Of a DNA stretch of 64,000 nucleotides, positions 24,716 through 34,394 are shown one piece after another (the first letter of the stretch is position 1; each line of letters starts with the position of its first letter). Below the pieces are notes generated by a model that made no database searches, had not been told where the DNA came from, and worked only from the letters and a program-made list of their open reading frames with translations. The DNA is from Endozoicomonas sp. Mp262 (GTDB taxonomy: Bacteria > Pseudomonadota > Gammaproteobacteria > Pseudomonadales > Endozoicomonadaceae), in NCBI RefSeq assembly GCF_025643335.1, contig NZ_CP092489.1, forward strand, positions 4,722,501 through 4,786,500. The letters are read 5' to 3'. A program made the position numbers and the translations under genes.

Positions 24716-25160
24716 ACCAACGATTGCAGCACGCCTGGTGGCGTTGCAAAACATGAACACCGAAGAACTCCGGGCCTTATGGAAGAAACTGAATGATAAA
24801 CCTGCTCCCCACCTGGATCTTCGAATTCTACGACAACGGCTGGGCATGCGGATTCAGGAGCTGGCGCTGGGTGGCGTAACGGATAACACCAAAGAGCGGC
24901 TGAAACAGGCCAGTAAGCATAGTGAGCACAAGGCGGTACGGACTAACAGCCGGTTAGTGAAGCCACCATTGGGGACCGTGTTAACCAAGGAGTACAACGG
25001 TGAAACCCATCGGGTGATTGTTACGCCCCAGGGCTTTGAGTATCAGGGTGATACCTATAAAAGCCTGAGTCGCATTGCCAGCTTAATCACTGGTACCAAC
25101 TGGTCAGGCCCTTTGTTTTTTGGCCTGAAAGGAGGCAGTAATGGCAAGGAAAAATGCTAA
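24708..25160 (+). CDS. DUF2924 protein, recombinase partner
   Basis: Protein of 150 residues. The N-terminal half (LQNMNTEELRALWKKLN, LRQRLGMRIQELALGG) and the C-terminal half (LVKPPLGTVLTKEYNGETHR, GFEYQGDTYKSLSRIASLIT) are the DUF2924 pattern. These proteins are regularly encoded just before a large serine recombinase and are thought to assist or control it, though their role is not established. GAGG lies six bases before the ATG, and the gene overlaps the recombinase start by 20 bp. Confidence 0.88.
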   Translation: MSEPTIAARLVALQNMNTEELRALWKKLNDKPAPHLDLRILRQRLGMRIQELALGGVTDNTKERLKQASKHSEHKAVRTNSRLVKPPLGTVLTKEYNGETHRVIVTPQGFEYQGDTYKSLSRIASLITGTNWSGPLFFGLKGGSNGKEKC

Positions 25161-26481
25161 AAACACGGTAATTAAAAAACGGTGTGCGATTTACACCCGC
25201 AAATCATCAGAGGAGGGATTGGAGCAGGAATTCAACTCTCTCCATGCCCAGAGAGATGCCGGAGAGGCTTATGTGCATTCTCAGAAACATGAGGGCTGGG
25301 TGGTGCTGCCAGATGACTATGATGATGGCGCATTCTCAGGAGGCAACACCGAGCGACCTGCACTGCAAAGACTTCTGAGAGATATCAAGGCCAGGCTGGT
25401 TGATATTGTGGTGGTCTATAAAGTGGATCGACTCAGTCGCTCCCTGTCAGATTTTGCCCAGATGATTGAGTTATTTGATCAGTACAATGTTTCGCTGGTG
25501 TCGGTGACACAACAATTCAACACCACCTCCAGCATGGGCAGGCTGACACTGAACATCCTGTTGTCGTTTGCCCAGTTCGAACGGGAGGTCACCAGTGAAC
25601 GCATCCGGGATAAATTTCTGCTATCGAAAAAGAAAGGGATGTGGATGGGAGGCGTTCCGCCCATTGGATATAACGTCCACCAAAGGAAGCTGGTCATCAA
25701 CCAGGAAGAAGCGACCATTGTCAGAACCCTGTTTAAAACCTTTGTGAAAACCCGTTCAGTGATTGGTACCTGTGAACTGCTTAACCACAAAGGGTATAAA
25801 ACCAAAGAAGTCATCCTGAAAGATGGCTCCACCCGAGGTAACGTCCCCTTCAGCAAAGGGGCTGTGCATCGTATTCTGAAGAACCGGATTTACATTGGTG
25901 AGATTGGCAACAATGGACAGTGGTATCCCGGCGAGCATGATTCCATTATCAGTACTGACCTGTGGGCCAAGGCGCAGGGAACATTTGATGTCCACGCCCG
26001 GCTGCGTTCGAAAGAATCCAGACAGCGAGTAACTCCTTCCTTCCTGCGCGGCTTGATATTTGGACCCGACGGTCATGCCCTGTCCACCAACAGTACCCGC
26101 AAAAACGGCCAACAGTTCCGCTATTACGTCAGCCAAACTGCACAGAAACAAGGGGCCTCAAAAAGCCCACTGCCACCCCTGTCTGCCTCCACAGTGGAAA
26201 CCATGGTGTTGGAAGAAACCCGCAAACGACTGGCCAGTCCCGAGCTACTGTTCCAGGTCTGGCAACAGATTAATCAGGCAGAGCCGTCTATTAAAGAAAG
26301 CGATATCCGCCAGGCTATGACCGACCTTGGCAACGTCTGGAATGAATTGTTTGCACCGGAAAAGAAACGACTGACCGAACTACTCATCCAGCGTATCGAG
26401 CTGAAAGTAGACGAAGTAACCCTTTACTTCAAACCCGATGGCATCAACGCCATCACTCACGAACTACAAGGAAGCGCATAA
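25141..26481 (+). CDS. Large serine recombinase (phage integrase)
   Basis: Protein of 446 residues that would integrate and excise P1. The resolvase domain has the nucleophile in YTRKSSEEG (Ser22), the segment VVYKVDRLSRSLSDF near 100, and LSFAQFEREVTSERIRDK. A recombinase domain follows (GGVPPIGYNVHQRKL, GAVHRILKNRIYIGEI), then a short zinc-ribbon-type region and C-terminal helix. A strong AAGGAGG lies five bases upstream of the ATG. The phage attachment site is normally adjacent to such a gene, but its core cannot be identified here. Confidence 0.93.
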   Translation: MARKNAKNTVIKKRCAIYTRKSSEEGLEQEFNSLHAQRDAGEAYVHSQKHEGWVVLPDDYDDGAFSGGNTERPALQRLLRDIKARLVDIVVVYKVDRLSRSLSDFAQMIELFDQYNVSLVSVTQQFNTTSSMGRLTLNILLSFAQFEREVTSERIRDKFLLSKKKGMWMGGVPPIGYNVHQRKLVINQEEATIVRTLFKTFVKTRSVIGTCELLNHKGYKTKEVILKDGSTRGNVPFSKGAVHRILKNRIYIGEIGNNGQWYPGEHDSIISTDLWAKAQGTFDVHARLRSKESRQRVTPSFLRGLIFGPDGHALSTNSTRKNGQQFRYYVSQTAQKQGASKSPLPPLSASTVETMVLEETRKRLASPELLFQVWQQINQAEPSIKESDIRQAMTDLGNVWNELFAPEKKRLTELLIQRIELKVDEVTLYFKPDGINAITHELQGSA

Positions 26482-26921
26482 TGGCCACCATCAAAAAAGT
26501 AGGAAAGGAAACTGTGGAGTACCTGGAAAAAGAAAACCTGATCAAGGTGACCGTGCCGATCAAAATTATTCGCAGGGGGGGCAAGAGCACCATTGAAATG
26601 CCTGACGGCCCCGTACAGCAACATCATATGGATAAGCTGCAACATGCCCTGATACAGGGCCATCGCTGGATCAAGCTCCTTGAGAACGGTAGGTACAAAA
26701 GTGTTCGCCAGCTGGCAGATAAAGAGAAAGTAGATAAGGCCAGAATATCAAAGTGCATCCGCCTCACCTGTCTGGCCCCTGATATTCAGGAGGCTATCCT
26801 TTGCGAAACCGGGGAATGGGTACTGACCATCGAGGCTTGCCTGAAACCGTTCCCCATGCTGTGGACTGAGCAGCGGGAGCACTTTAAGAAATTGGCACTT
26901 ATTTTTCCCAAAGAGCTTTGA
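26481..26921 (+). CDS. HTH protein encoded with the serine recombinase
   Basis: Protein of 146 residues whose ATG overlaps the recombinase stop (TAATG). The middle holds a ParB/KorB-like helix-turn-helix (SVRQLADKEKVDKARISKCI, RLTCLAPDIQEAIL). Similar proteins commonly follow recombinases of this type and may act as directionality or accessory DNA-binding factors; that role is inference. It is the last rightward gene before the island, and the DUF3024 gene converges on it. Confidence 0.72.
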   Translation: MATIKKVGKETVEYLEKENLIKVTVPIKIIRRGGKSTIEMPDGPVQQHHMDKLQHALIQGHRWIKLLENGRYKSVRQLADKEKVDKARISKCIRLTCLAPDIQEAILCETGEWVLTIEACLKPFPMLWTEQREHFKKLALIFPKEL

Positions 26922-26942
26922 TTAAAGATTACTGAGTACTAC

Positions 26943-27290
26943 TTAACTAAAAAAGTAGGAATGGCGATCTTCAGCCACAACATCAAGAAATTCCTCAAAA
27001 TGCTTAACGACTGGCAGTGGCTCGTAGTTATGCCACCGCATATCTGATTTATGCCAGAATATCTTCCAGTGTTTATCTTCACTTTCAAATAGTGCTTTTG
27101 CAAATGGGATCTCAATTCTTTTGCTAGCGTCCCGGAAGTGAGGCCGAGTTTCAGAAAGTTCAACGCTCTGTTCATCTATATGAAAGCAGAAATCAACCTG
27201 ATCTCTGACATGAGCAGGAGGCCTACGCTTGGCCATAAATTTATCAATAGCTCTTTCAAACCGCTTAATCTCAAACTCACTGAAAGTCAT
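26943..27290 (-). CDS. DUF3024 family protein
   Basis: Protein of 115 residues fitting DUF3024 along its whole length: FSEFEIKRFERAIDKFM, KRRPPAHVRDQVDFCFHID, the conserved MRWHNYEPLPVVKHFEEFL and an aromatic end. The family has no established function. The ATG at 27290 (MTFSEF) is preferred over the opening at 27305. It lies 21 bp from the convergent HTH gene and may be the first non-P1 gene. Confidence 0.8.
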   Translation of the reverse strand: MTFSEFEIKRFERAIDKFMAKRRPPAHVRDQVDFCFHIDEQSVELSETRPHFRDASKRIEIPFAKALFESEDKHWKIFWHKSDMRWHNYEPLPVVKHFEEFLDVVAEDRHSYFFS

Positions 27291-27607
27291 AGTACCGCCG
27301 AACATAACCTAACTTTGCTTAGAACCAAAATCCTGTGTCACCAGACAGATAATAGTTCATTTTTGGTATTGTTCCCCTACCAGAAAAACGCCAGCGAACT
27401 CGGCACACCGCCTCCAGTGAAAAACCGTACTAAAGTATTGTTTTAACAGGCAAAACCAAAGTGGAGGAGATCAACCCGCATTTCCTCCATTTTGTTAGAG
27501 AAGAGAGAAAAACACAGAAAAAACGGGGAAAAATGGTGATGGTATGGAAAGGTTTAAAACTACGGCCACCAGCCGTAAAACCCTTAAAAACAGGGGCTAT
27601 AAACAAG
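27291..27607. other. Intergenic stretch, possible prophage junction
   Basis: No gene is supported in this stretch, which contains only short chance frames. A small stem TACGGC/GCCGTA lies at 27561-27577. If P1 and P2 are tandem prophages, a hybrid attachment site should lie between the recombinase cluster and the island, that is here or just left of here, but no repeat core could be found by eye. Confidence 0.35.
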
Positions 27608-27639
27608 AAAGCCCCAACGACAGGTGTCGCTGAGGCTTT
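27608..27639 (-). terminator. Terminator of the DISARM-like operon
   Basis: AAAGCC (27608-27613) pairs with GGCTTT (27634-27639), enclosing CGACA/TGTCG (27618-27629). Read leftwards, the stem is followed by a T-rich tract. It lies about 70 bp after the stop of the helicase-DUF1998 gene and would end that operon. Confidence 0.65.
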
Positions 27640-27652
27640 AAAATAGTGGCGG

Positions 27653-27681
27653 TGGGGGCGATACCCCCAGCGAACTTTTTT
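27653..27681 (+). terminator. Rightward hairpin with T-run
   Basis: TGGGGG (27653-27658) pairs with CCCCCA (27664-27669), followed by six T residues at 27676-27681. No rightward gene ends close by, so it may insulate the end of the defence operon from rightward transcription coming out of P1. Confidence 0.6.
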
Positions 27682-27711
27682 GAGAACGGAAATCAAAAAA
27701 AGTAATGTACG

Positions 27712-30700
27712 TCAATCAATAACGCACACAAACTCCGCAATAGCCAATACATCTCCTTCAAACTCAGGCTCCAGAATTATCGGTTGATAGTCATGGTTAA
27801 GCGGCTTCAAAGTAATCCGGGTGTGCTGCCAGCTATCTTCTTCCATAGCAAGCTTTTCGCTGGAATACACTTTTACCGTATATTCACCGCCAGTTTCTTC
27901 ATCAGCAACGCCTGCATGCCAGACCAGTAATTTACGACCCTGTCTTGAGCCCGCTGGTACCGAACGAAACAGGCAATAGCTGTCCGCAGGTATCTCCGGT
28001 TCCATTGAATGGCCTACCACCTGGGCCACAAACATACCTTTTGCTAAAGATACATCCTCAATATTAACCCAATGTTCTGCATGATCGGCCAACCCCTCTA
28101 CCCCGGCCTGCTCATCACTCCAGCTACCCGCCGCAGCCTTAAGGGCGACCATAGGCACACAATTCACATAAGGTTCAAAGTTTTCATCCGAAGGCGTTAC
28201 CAGTTTGAGTGCCTGTGCGGGGTTGGTGACATCGCCTGTTTTGGTCTGAGTTGCATCAGCGACTATATCAAACCAACTATCATCGGCTTCCAGCTCTTTT
28301 GCCTTTTTCCTGTTAACAACCGCTCTGGCAATACGACGCATATGCGCACGCATCACCGTTTTATCAAACAGCTCCTGATACTGAATCTCGATCACTTCAT
28401 AATCCGTATTCCGTAATTCATCCCGAATCTGGCGGTCTTTCGCCGCCGTCTGAGCATTGCCATGCAAGTGTTTACTCATACCATCCAGATAGATACAAAC
28501 CCCTTCGTAAATATCATTGGGTTCATGGAAGTATGCATCCGGCCTGGTCACTACGTTACCCGACAGCGGGATTGGGCGCTCTGTCTCAAACTGGGACAAA
28601 CCTGCTGCATTCAGTAAGGCGACCAGTTGTTGCTCCGGTGAATTGCCTGGTTTTTTTGTTCCATCATCCGCAGGCAAAACCGAGGTTACTTCATGCTCAT
28701 AGCAAATTGAGTCGCCCCAATCAAGGAAATACTCAAGGGCAGTATGCCGATTCAACTTATCGTGATAAAACGAATTTCGGAAGTGTTGTAAACAGTCAAT
28801 GCACGAGGTGTCGCAAGCTGACGGGCACTCTTCCACCAGCGCATGGGCCGCTGCAATAATCTCAGGCCAGTGGTTCAGAATCTGCTCCAGCAAACCAGAG
28901 CCACCGGGCATTGGGTCATAAAGAAGTGCATCCACTTCCTCTACCCCCGGTTTGCCCAGCACCTGCACCTGCAGGTCAGAGATTTCCATATCCAGAACCT
29001 CCGCTGCCCCCTGCCGCAATGACTCCATGATGCTGTAAGCCACTTCCTGTGAATGGCAGTCTGGTATTACCAACGCATCAGCGACAACCTCCGCATAAAA
29101 ACTGATGTTCTGAATCGGTCGACCACACCGCTCGGTATGGAACTCATTAAACTTCTCCAGTTCCGTGGGTGTACTCATCGCAGACCGGCTGGCACCGCAA
29201 ACCAGACAGATCGGATACCCCAGCAAACCTCCGGTCTTCACCTGCCCCGAAGCCCCAACATTGACCAGCCTCAGATGCATGCCATGACGAAGTTGCACCG
29301 GAGCCTTACCCCACTCGTAATTTTTACCGCCGGAGTGTCGGCCCTGATTCTGGCCAAACACGGCGACCGGCATTTGAAAACGGTAATCTTCATCGTCAGA
29401 AATATACGAGTGGTGTGGGGCGTCCACATCACATACCGCAACGCCGAGGATGGATGTCGCTCCCATAGAACTGACCTGGGCAGCAGAACTGTTATTTGTC
29501 TGGCCGGTTTCCTGAATCGACTCCGCCGCCACATCCACAGAAAAAACCAGTGGCTCTTCAGGAATAAGATGAAAAGTTCTTGGGACAAATTTATGGCCAT
29601 TGGCATAAATCAGATTACCCGGTACGTACTCACGGACAGCCAGCGCCGTATTACGGCGAATCTCCCAATCGGAAATATTGGAACCATAGCGGGGAGCCAC
29701 ATGGGTCAGCGTCACCGCTCCGGTATCCAGACCATAGCCGGGTAAAAAACCTTCTGCGGCCAGAACGCCGTAAGTGTTGGTTTCATCAACCCCTTCCGCC
29801 TGCTGCCGAAAGCGCTGAGCTTCACCTTTCAGTTTTTTTACCAACCGCTCACAACGGCCCCGTAAGGCTTCTTCATCGGAATCCAAAGCCCCTTTGTTTT
29901 CAGCCACATGCCGCAAACGAGCCAATTGTCCAAGAGCCCACTGCAGACGCTGAAACAGACGATTGATCACCGCCTGTAATTCATCCGCACACTGGTCAAT
30001 GGTTGCCGCAAGGCAAGCAGGTGCCACCACCTCTTGATCCGCCTCAGGCCATCCCTGACTGAATGCGGCCTGAACAGCATTCAATAACGCCACCCGATGC
30101 CGTTTAATCTGCCCTGCCAGCAGTTGCACCACCATCGGTTCTTCCCGCACAAAACCCTCGACGGTAAACAGATAAGGCTTAATCTGTCCGGGCAAGCAGG
30201 TATCCAGCGCCACTTTCAGCTGTTCATGTTCTTTGGGCAGAAGGTTTTGTTCCCGCAACATTTTCAGCAACGTGGTCAGCACCGTCGCATGTACATGCTT
30301 GGCCACCATCACCGAGTTACGGAGGTTGAAACTGGGCGACTCAACCAGCCCCTCCAGCATTTTCAATGGCTCATTAAAGTAGGCCCGGTCATGGCTGGTA
30401 GCCCGTGCATAGGTCAGATCCAAAGCCATGCGGAATTGCCGGCCCGCCCGACCGGCTCTCTGCCAGTAGTTGGCCGGTAACGGAGGGACATTACGCATCA
30501 GTACCGCATCAAGGGCACCAATATTGACCCCCATTTCCAGCGTGGGAGTACAGACCAGCGTGTTTATACGTTCGCTATCCCCCTTAAAAGCGTTCTCAAT
30601 ACGCTCTCTTTCAGGCCCGGGAATCTGTGCTGAATGTTCCCGTGCCCGCAGCATCGCAAACTCCTGATCCAGCAGCAGCAGGTCATAGTTATCGGGATTT

Positions 30701-33657
30701 TCATCCTCATGCACCAACTTGCCTTTACAACGCCAGGCCATACAAGCATCAGCAGGGTTAGAGCGACTATGCAAACGACGACAGGTCTGGCAGCGATACA
30801 TGCCCTGTCCCGGAACCAGCACCAGGTGATCAACATCCACCTGCATACCGCCGTGGCAACCCGGTAGATTTTTCCCCCTTGCCCCCTTCAGCTGAACCGG
30901 CACCAAAAGGTCCAGCTCTTGCGTGCAAAGGCTCCAGACATCCCTGAGAAAAGCTTCGGTATCGTCCGGCGACACGCCCCAGTTGGCAGCCGCCTGTTTG
31001 GCAACGCTGCCATGGCGACTGAACCACTGCCGGATACGACGCTCATCATGCTGACCGTCCCGCTCAAATACCAGCCCAGCAGGAACATCCCGCATCATCG
31101 GGATAAAGCCACGCTGAACTTCCAGCTCTCCTTCCAGCCAGAATTTCGACCACACTTTGGTAATTGAATCAAACACCATCCGTCGTGACCGGGCAGCGTC
31201 CAGCAGGGAGGCAATGCCATCGGCCAGTTGTTCCGCCTTGCAACCTAACCGGTTAGCCCATTTCAGAATCATGGGCAGCTCCGGGTCCAACCCCTGGTAG
31301 TGGACTTTCAAACGGCCCAACGGCTCAAGACCGACACTTTGCCGTGCCCCCAGGGTGATCTCCCGAATAATCTGAACCCTTAAAAACCACTTCCGTTCCT
31401 GCCCGTGGGCCTGGCCCGCTTTTGACTTGGGCTCAGCTCGCCAGACTTCAGGAATCAACGCCCGGGACAGTTCATCATCCGCGTCAAGATACTGATCCAT
31501 CCACAAGGTCAGGTCACTGATGGAGATATTGCCTTCCCGCAGTTTTTTATAGATCAGTTCCCTCAGGCGATAGCGCCGGGAGCGATCCTGCATCCAACCA
31601 GCCTGGAATGCAGCGTCCTGGCGATTATCCGCAAACACCAGCAGACGACGACGTTCCGCCCGGTGAATCATACTTTGTGCCAGTACATGCACATCCGCCA
31701 CCGCCGTGGCCCTTACTGGTCTGGCAGGTTCACGATACTTACCGCTCGAACGTCGACCATGGGCACCACAGGACACACAGCGGGATAACTGACCGATGGA
31801 CTCTTCTTTCTGCTGAACAAAATAAAGAGGTTTAAACGCTTTATCCCGGCCACAACCGATGCACTCGCTTAGTTCCTGATCGTGGGCAGTACCACAGTAA
31901 CGACAGACAAACAAAGTCGCCGTTCGAGCCGGTTCATCCTCATCCCGCCCCACCTGGTGATCCAGCGATAAAGCACGCACGCCGCCGTGGTTAATATCCG
32001 CTCCGCGCCATGCCCGGCCCTTTCCTTCGGCACCACCACCACCGGGTTCATTTCCTGTAAAATCAAAATCCTCCAGACCATGCTCAAAATAGTGCTGCCC
32101 GCAGGTGGTGCAGCTGGAGATGGGGAAGGTTTTAAGATCCGGTTCCTCTCTCAGGGCATCTTCTGCCGACAGACTTAGCCGGGAAGACAGGTTGTCGCTA
32201 TCGGGGAACGTGACCACAGCCCCACCAATACCTCGGACAAAACCATGCACCACAGGCCGCAACAGGGGCCGGTCACCACTACGGGCAGCAGCTCCCAGCG
32301 CCAGCCAGATTAACACCTCTTCTTCGGTAATTGTTCGCCCCAGCGTATCGCTCAACGATTCCAACAATCCCTGAACCGCTTTTGGCTTGCGCAAGGCTTC
32401 GGCGATCTGATAAACCACCTCGTTATGACTAAGCCAGTGATTCAGGGTTTCCCGCCAGTTGTTGCCGGTCATATGGCTGCCGCTGGTGCTTTGAAACCAC
32501 AGCCGAAACCCCTGAAGATCCGATTCATTCACATCGGGCCGATCCAACTGGCTAAGCAGTGCCAGCACATTTTGCAACTGCAGTGACTGGTTTCCGGTAA
32601 AAGGAGCGCTGATGGTACGGGGCTCCCCCCAGATATCTTGCTCATAGGCTTCGCCGACCAACTCTACCTGCTTACCATCCACCCCAAAAAAACGGCTGGC
32701 AAAATCACGACCCGCCTCCGCACCTTTTCGGGGATCGGCAATGGTGGCCGAGGTGGCAATACAGACTGTGCTTTGCTCATCCTTGCCGCAATAAGCACGC
32801 AGGCGACGAATCAGGCAGGCGGTTTCCGCACCACCGGCACCGGTAAAGGTATGAGCCTCGTCAAACACCATAAAATCAAGGCGGGCATTGTCGAACAGTT
32901 CCAGATCCTGCTGCCGGGTCAGCAGCAGTTCCAGCTGTTTGACGTTGGTGAGCAATATTCTGGGCTGCTGGCCCGGTGTGCGCATGGCTTCCCGGCTCAC
33001 CCGTTCCTCTGCCGGATGCAGGGCGACGTCCACTTTCTGCCGACGCATTTCCTCCAACTTGTTGTGGTAATCGACAACGGTGCTTCCTGCTGCCAGACGC
33101 ACACCATTAATATCCGACTCTTTCCGGGGCGTTTTGCCCACATACATACCAAAGCTGACCCCTGTGCCCACCAGCAGTTCCCGCATCCGCTGGAGCTGAT
33201 CTTCGGCCAGGGCGTTCATGGGGTAAACAATCACCGCCGTCACGCCCGCCTCTGCGTTCTCATCCCGCAACTGCAGACAGCGGCTAATAATGGGGAACAA
33301 AAAGGCCTCCGTCTTGCCCGAGCCGGTACCCGTAGCAACCAGTGTCGTTTTGCCGTTATGAATGGCCCGAAACGCCTGCTCCTGATGTTTATAGGCCGAC
33401 GGGTAAGGTGACAGCTGTTTTATATGGGGATGCAATACCCCCTCATCCACCAGCTGATCCAGCGTCGCCCCTTTCAGGAAAGTGCGGGACAACGAGATAT
33501 AAGGCCCCTGCAACAAGGGCGTGCCCCGGGTCTGCTCCAGATTGAGCAGTTCACGCATTTGCTGGTACAACGCCTCGTCGGCAAAGGCGTAAGTGCTCAG
33601 CTGATAGCGGAGAAAATCACTGACCACCTCTTCGGTGTAGGTAATCGGGTTCATCAT
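27712..33657 (-). CDS. DISARM-like fusion: DEAH helicase, DUF1998, Vsr-like nuclease and S24-type domain
   Basis: Protein of 1,981 residues, last of the three-gene operon. Helicase lobe 1 has ATGTGSGKTEA (108-118) and DEAH at 266-269. Several Cys clusters (SCTTCGQHYFEHG, CRYCGTAHD, CVSCGAHG, CQTCRRLH) precede lobe 2, which has CTPTLEMGVNIGALD and YWQRAGRAGR. A DUF1998 domain (about 1490-1645) ends with CDTSCIDCLQHFRNSFYHDK. Residues about 1675-1780 resemble a Vsr/DUF559-type nuclease (RPDAYF, IYLDG, DRQIRDELR). The end (1875-1981) is a LexA/S24-type fold with GHSMEPEIPADSYCLFR (Ser1884) and EYTVK (Lys1929). It corresponds to DrmA plus DrmB with two extra domains. Confidence 0.85.
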   Translation of the reverse strand: MMNPITYTEEVVSDFLRYQLSTYAFADEALYQQMRELLNLEQTRGTPLLQGPYISLSRTFLKGATLDQLVDEGVLHPHIKQLSPYPSAYKHQEQAFRAIHNGKTTLVATGTGSGKTEAFLFPIISRCLQLRDENAEAGVTAVIVYPMNALAEDQLQRMRELLVGTGVSFGMYVGKTPRKESDINGVRLAAGSTVVDYHNKLEEMRRQKVDVALHPAEERVSREAMRTPGQQPRILLTNVKQLELLLTRQQDLELFDNARLDFMVFDEAHTFTGAGGAETACLIRRLRAYCGKDEQSTVCIATSATIADPRKGAEAGRDFASRFFGVDGKQVELVGEAYEQDIWGEPRTISAPFTGNQSLQLQNVLALLSQLDRPDVNESDLQGFRLWFQSTSGSHMTGNNWRETLNHWLSHNEVVYQIAEALRKPKAVQGLLESLSDTLGRTITEEEVLIWLALGAAARSGDRPLLRPVVHGFVRGIGGAVVTFPDSDNLSSRLSLSAEDALREEPDLKTFPISSCTTCGQHYFEHGLEDFDFTGNEPGGGGAEGKGRAWRGADINHGGVRALSLDHQVGRDEDEPARTATLFVCRYCGTAHDQELSECIGCGRDKAFKPLYFVQQKEESIGQLSRCVSCGAHGRRSSGKYREPARPVRATAVADVHVLAQSMIHRAERRRLLVFADNRQDAAFQAGWMQDRSRRYRLRELIYKKLREGNISISDLTLWMDQYLDADDELSRALIPEVWRAEPKSKAGQAHGQERKWFLRVQIIREITLGARQSVGLEPLGRLKVHYQGLDPELPMILKWANRLGCKAEQLADGIASLLDAARSRRMVFDSITKVWSKFWLEGELEVQRGFIPMMRDVPAGLVFERDGQHDERRIRQWFSRHGSVAKQAAANWGVSPDDTEAFLRDVWSLCTQELDLLVPVQLKGARGKNLPGCHGGMQVDVDHLVLVPGQGMYRCQTCRRLHSRSNPADACMAWRCKGKLVHEDENPDNYDLLLLDQEFAMLRAREHSAQIPGPERERIENAFKGDSERINTLVCTPTLEMGVNIGALDAVLMRNVPPLPANYWQRAGRAGRQFRMALDLTYARATSHDRAYFNEPLKMLEGLVESPSFNLRNSVMVAKHVHATVLTTLLKMLREQNLLPKEHEQLKVALDTCLPGQIKPYLFTVEGFVREEPMVVQLLAGQIKRHRVALLNAVQAAFSQGWPEADQEVVAPACLAATIDQCADELQAVINRLFQRLQWALGQLARLRHVAENKGALDSDEEALRGRCERLVKKLKGEAQRFRQQAEGVDETNTYGVLAAEGFLPGYGLDTGAVTLTHVAPRYGSNISDWEIRRNTALAVREYVPGNLIYANGHKFVPRTFHLIPEEPLVFSVDVAAESIQETGQTNNSSAAQVSSMGATSILGVAVCDVDAPHHSYISDDEDYRFQMPVAVFGQNQGRHSGGKNYEWGKAPVQLRHGMHLRLVNVGASGQVKTGGLLGYPICLVCGASRSAMSTPTELEKFNEFHTERCGRPIQNISFYAEVVADALVIPDCHSQEVAYSIMESLRQGAAEVLDMEISDLQVQVLGKPGVEEVDALLYDPMPGGSGLLEQILNHWPEIIAAAHALVEECPSACDTSCIDCLQHFRNSFYHDKLNRHTALEYFLDWGDSICYEHEVTSVLPADDGTKKPGNSPEQQLVALLNAAGLSQFETERPIPLSGNVVTRPDAYFHEPNDIYEGVCIYLDGMSKHLHGNAQTAAKDRQIRDELRNTDYEVIEIQYQELFDKTVMRAHMRRIARAVVNRKKAKELEADDSWFDIVADATQTKTGDVTNPAQALKLVTPSDENFEPYVNCVPMVALKAAAGSWSDEQAGVEGLADHAEHWVNIEDVSLAKGMFVAQVVGHSMEPEIPADSYCLFRSVPAGSRQGRKLLVWHAGVADEETGGEYTVKVYSSEKLAMEEDSWQHTRITLKPLNHDYQPIILEPEFEGDVLAIAEFVCVID

Positions 33658-34386
33658 AAGAACAGTGCTCCCTGCTCATTCTTTTTGGGTTCTTGACGAC
33701 TCTGGTCGTTAGTCTCTGTCCCGGTAGCGTCTGGCAACGGTACAATTTTCCGTATTAACGCCGCATGGGCTTCACATTCCTGCCAGGAGCGTTCCACATC
33801 TTCGTTCAGCTGCCAGTCGTAGAACCGGGGGCCAAGACGTTCTGCCACCGGCTGGTGTTCTTTAGCCCGGTCATCATGGCCCAGACCGTAATCGGCGAGG
33901 CGCAGAGTTTCAGGGATCAGCCAGCCTTCGCCGTTGTTTTGGGAAAGGAAAGCATCGAGGCCTTTTTCCTGTAGATCGTGGAAGGCGATTAGGGACAGGA
34001 CTGTATGGCGGAGTTCAGGGTCTTTATTTTTCTCTGTACGCCAGAAACCTTTGGGATTTAACTTTGATGTGAATGCATCAGACAATCGACTTTTAGGGAA
34101 GTCACACTCTCCCAAAATATAACCGTATTCGCTCTCACCTAATCCAAGTGATGATGCGACCAAAGCATCAACTATACAACGCAACCTCAAACGCTCTGCA
34201 CTTCTAATCGCCAGTTTTTCCGTTCTATTCTTGCATACAGACGATGAAAAAATATTTGATGTAGCGATGAGTGACATCCCAATAAAATTTAAGATGGCTG
34301 CATACTCTATATGTGGAAGTACCGACTCCTCTACAACAAACCAGTTCAAATGCAATCCACCACAACGCCTTCTTGCAACAAAATCA
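33654..34386 (-). pseudogene. 3' fragment of the IS-interrupted adenine methyltransferase
   Basis: This is the C-terminal 244 residues of the methyltransferase, separated from the rest by an ISKra4 element. The open frame runs on to 34490 inside the IS, but that start belongs to the insertion. Read across the restored site, the sequence is ATAMNTFAYDFVARRRCGG, followed by LHLNWFVVEESVLP, the usual C-terminal recognition-domain motif of Eco57I/PglX-type methylases. The stop overlaps the helicase start by 4 bp (ATGA). Without a start of its own this part is probably not made as a functional protein. Confidence 0.88.
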
Positions 34387-34394
34387 TATGCAAA

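Noticed and set aside
27640-27690. tRNA or tmRNA end serving as attachment site
   Set aside because: The G/C stem followed by T residues is a terminator. There is no T-arm sequence or cloverleaf.
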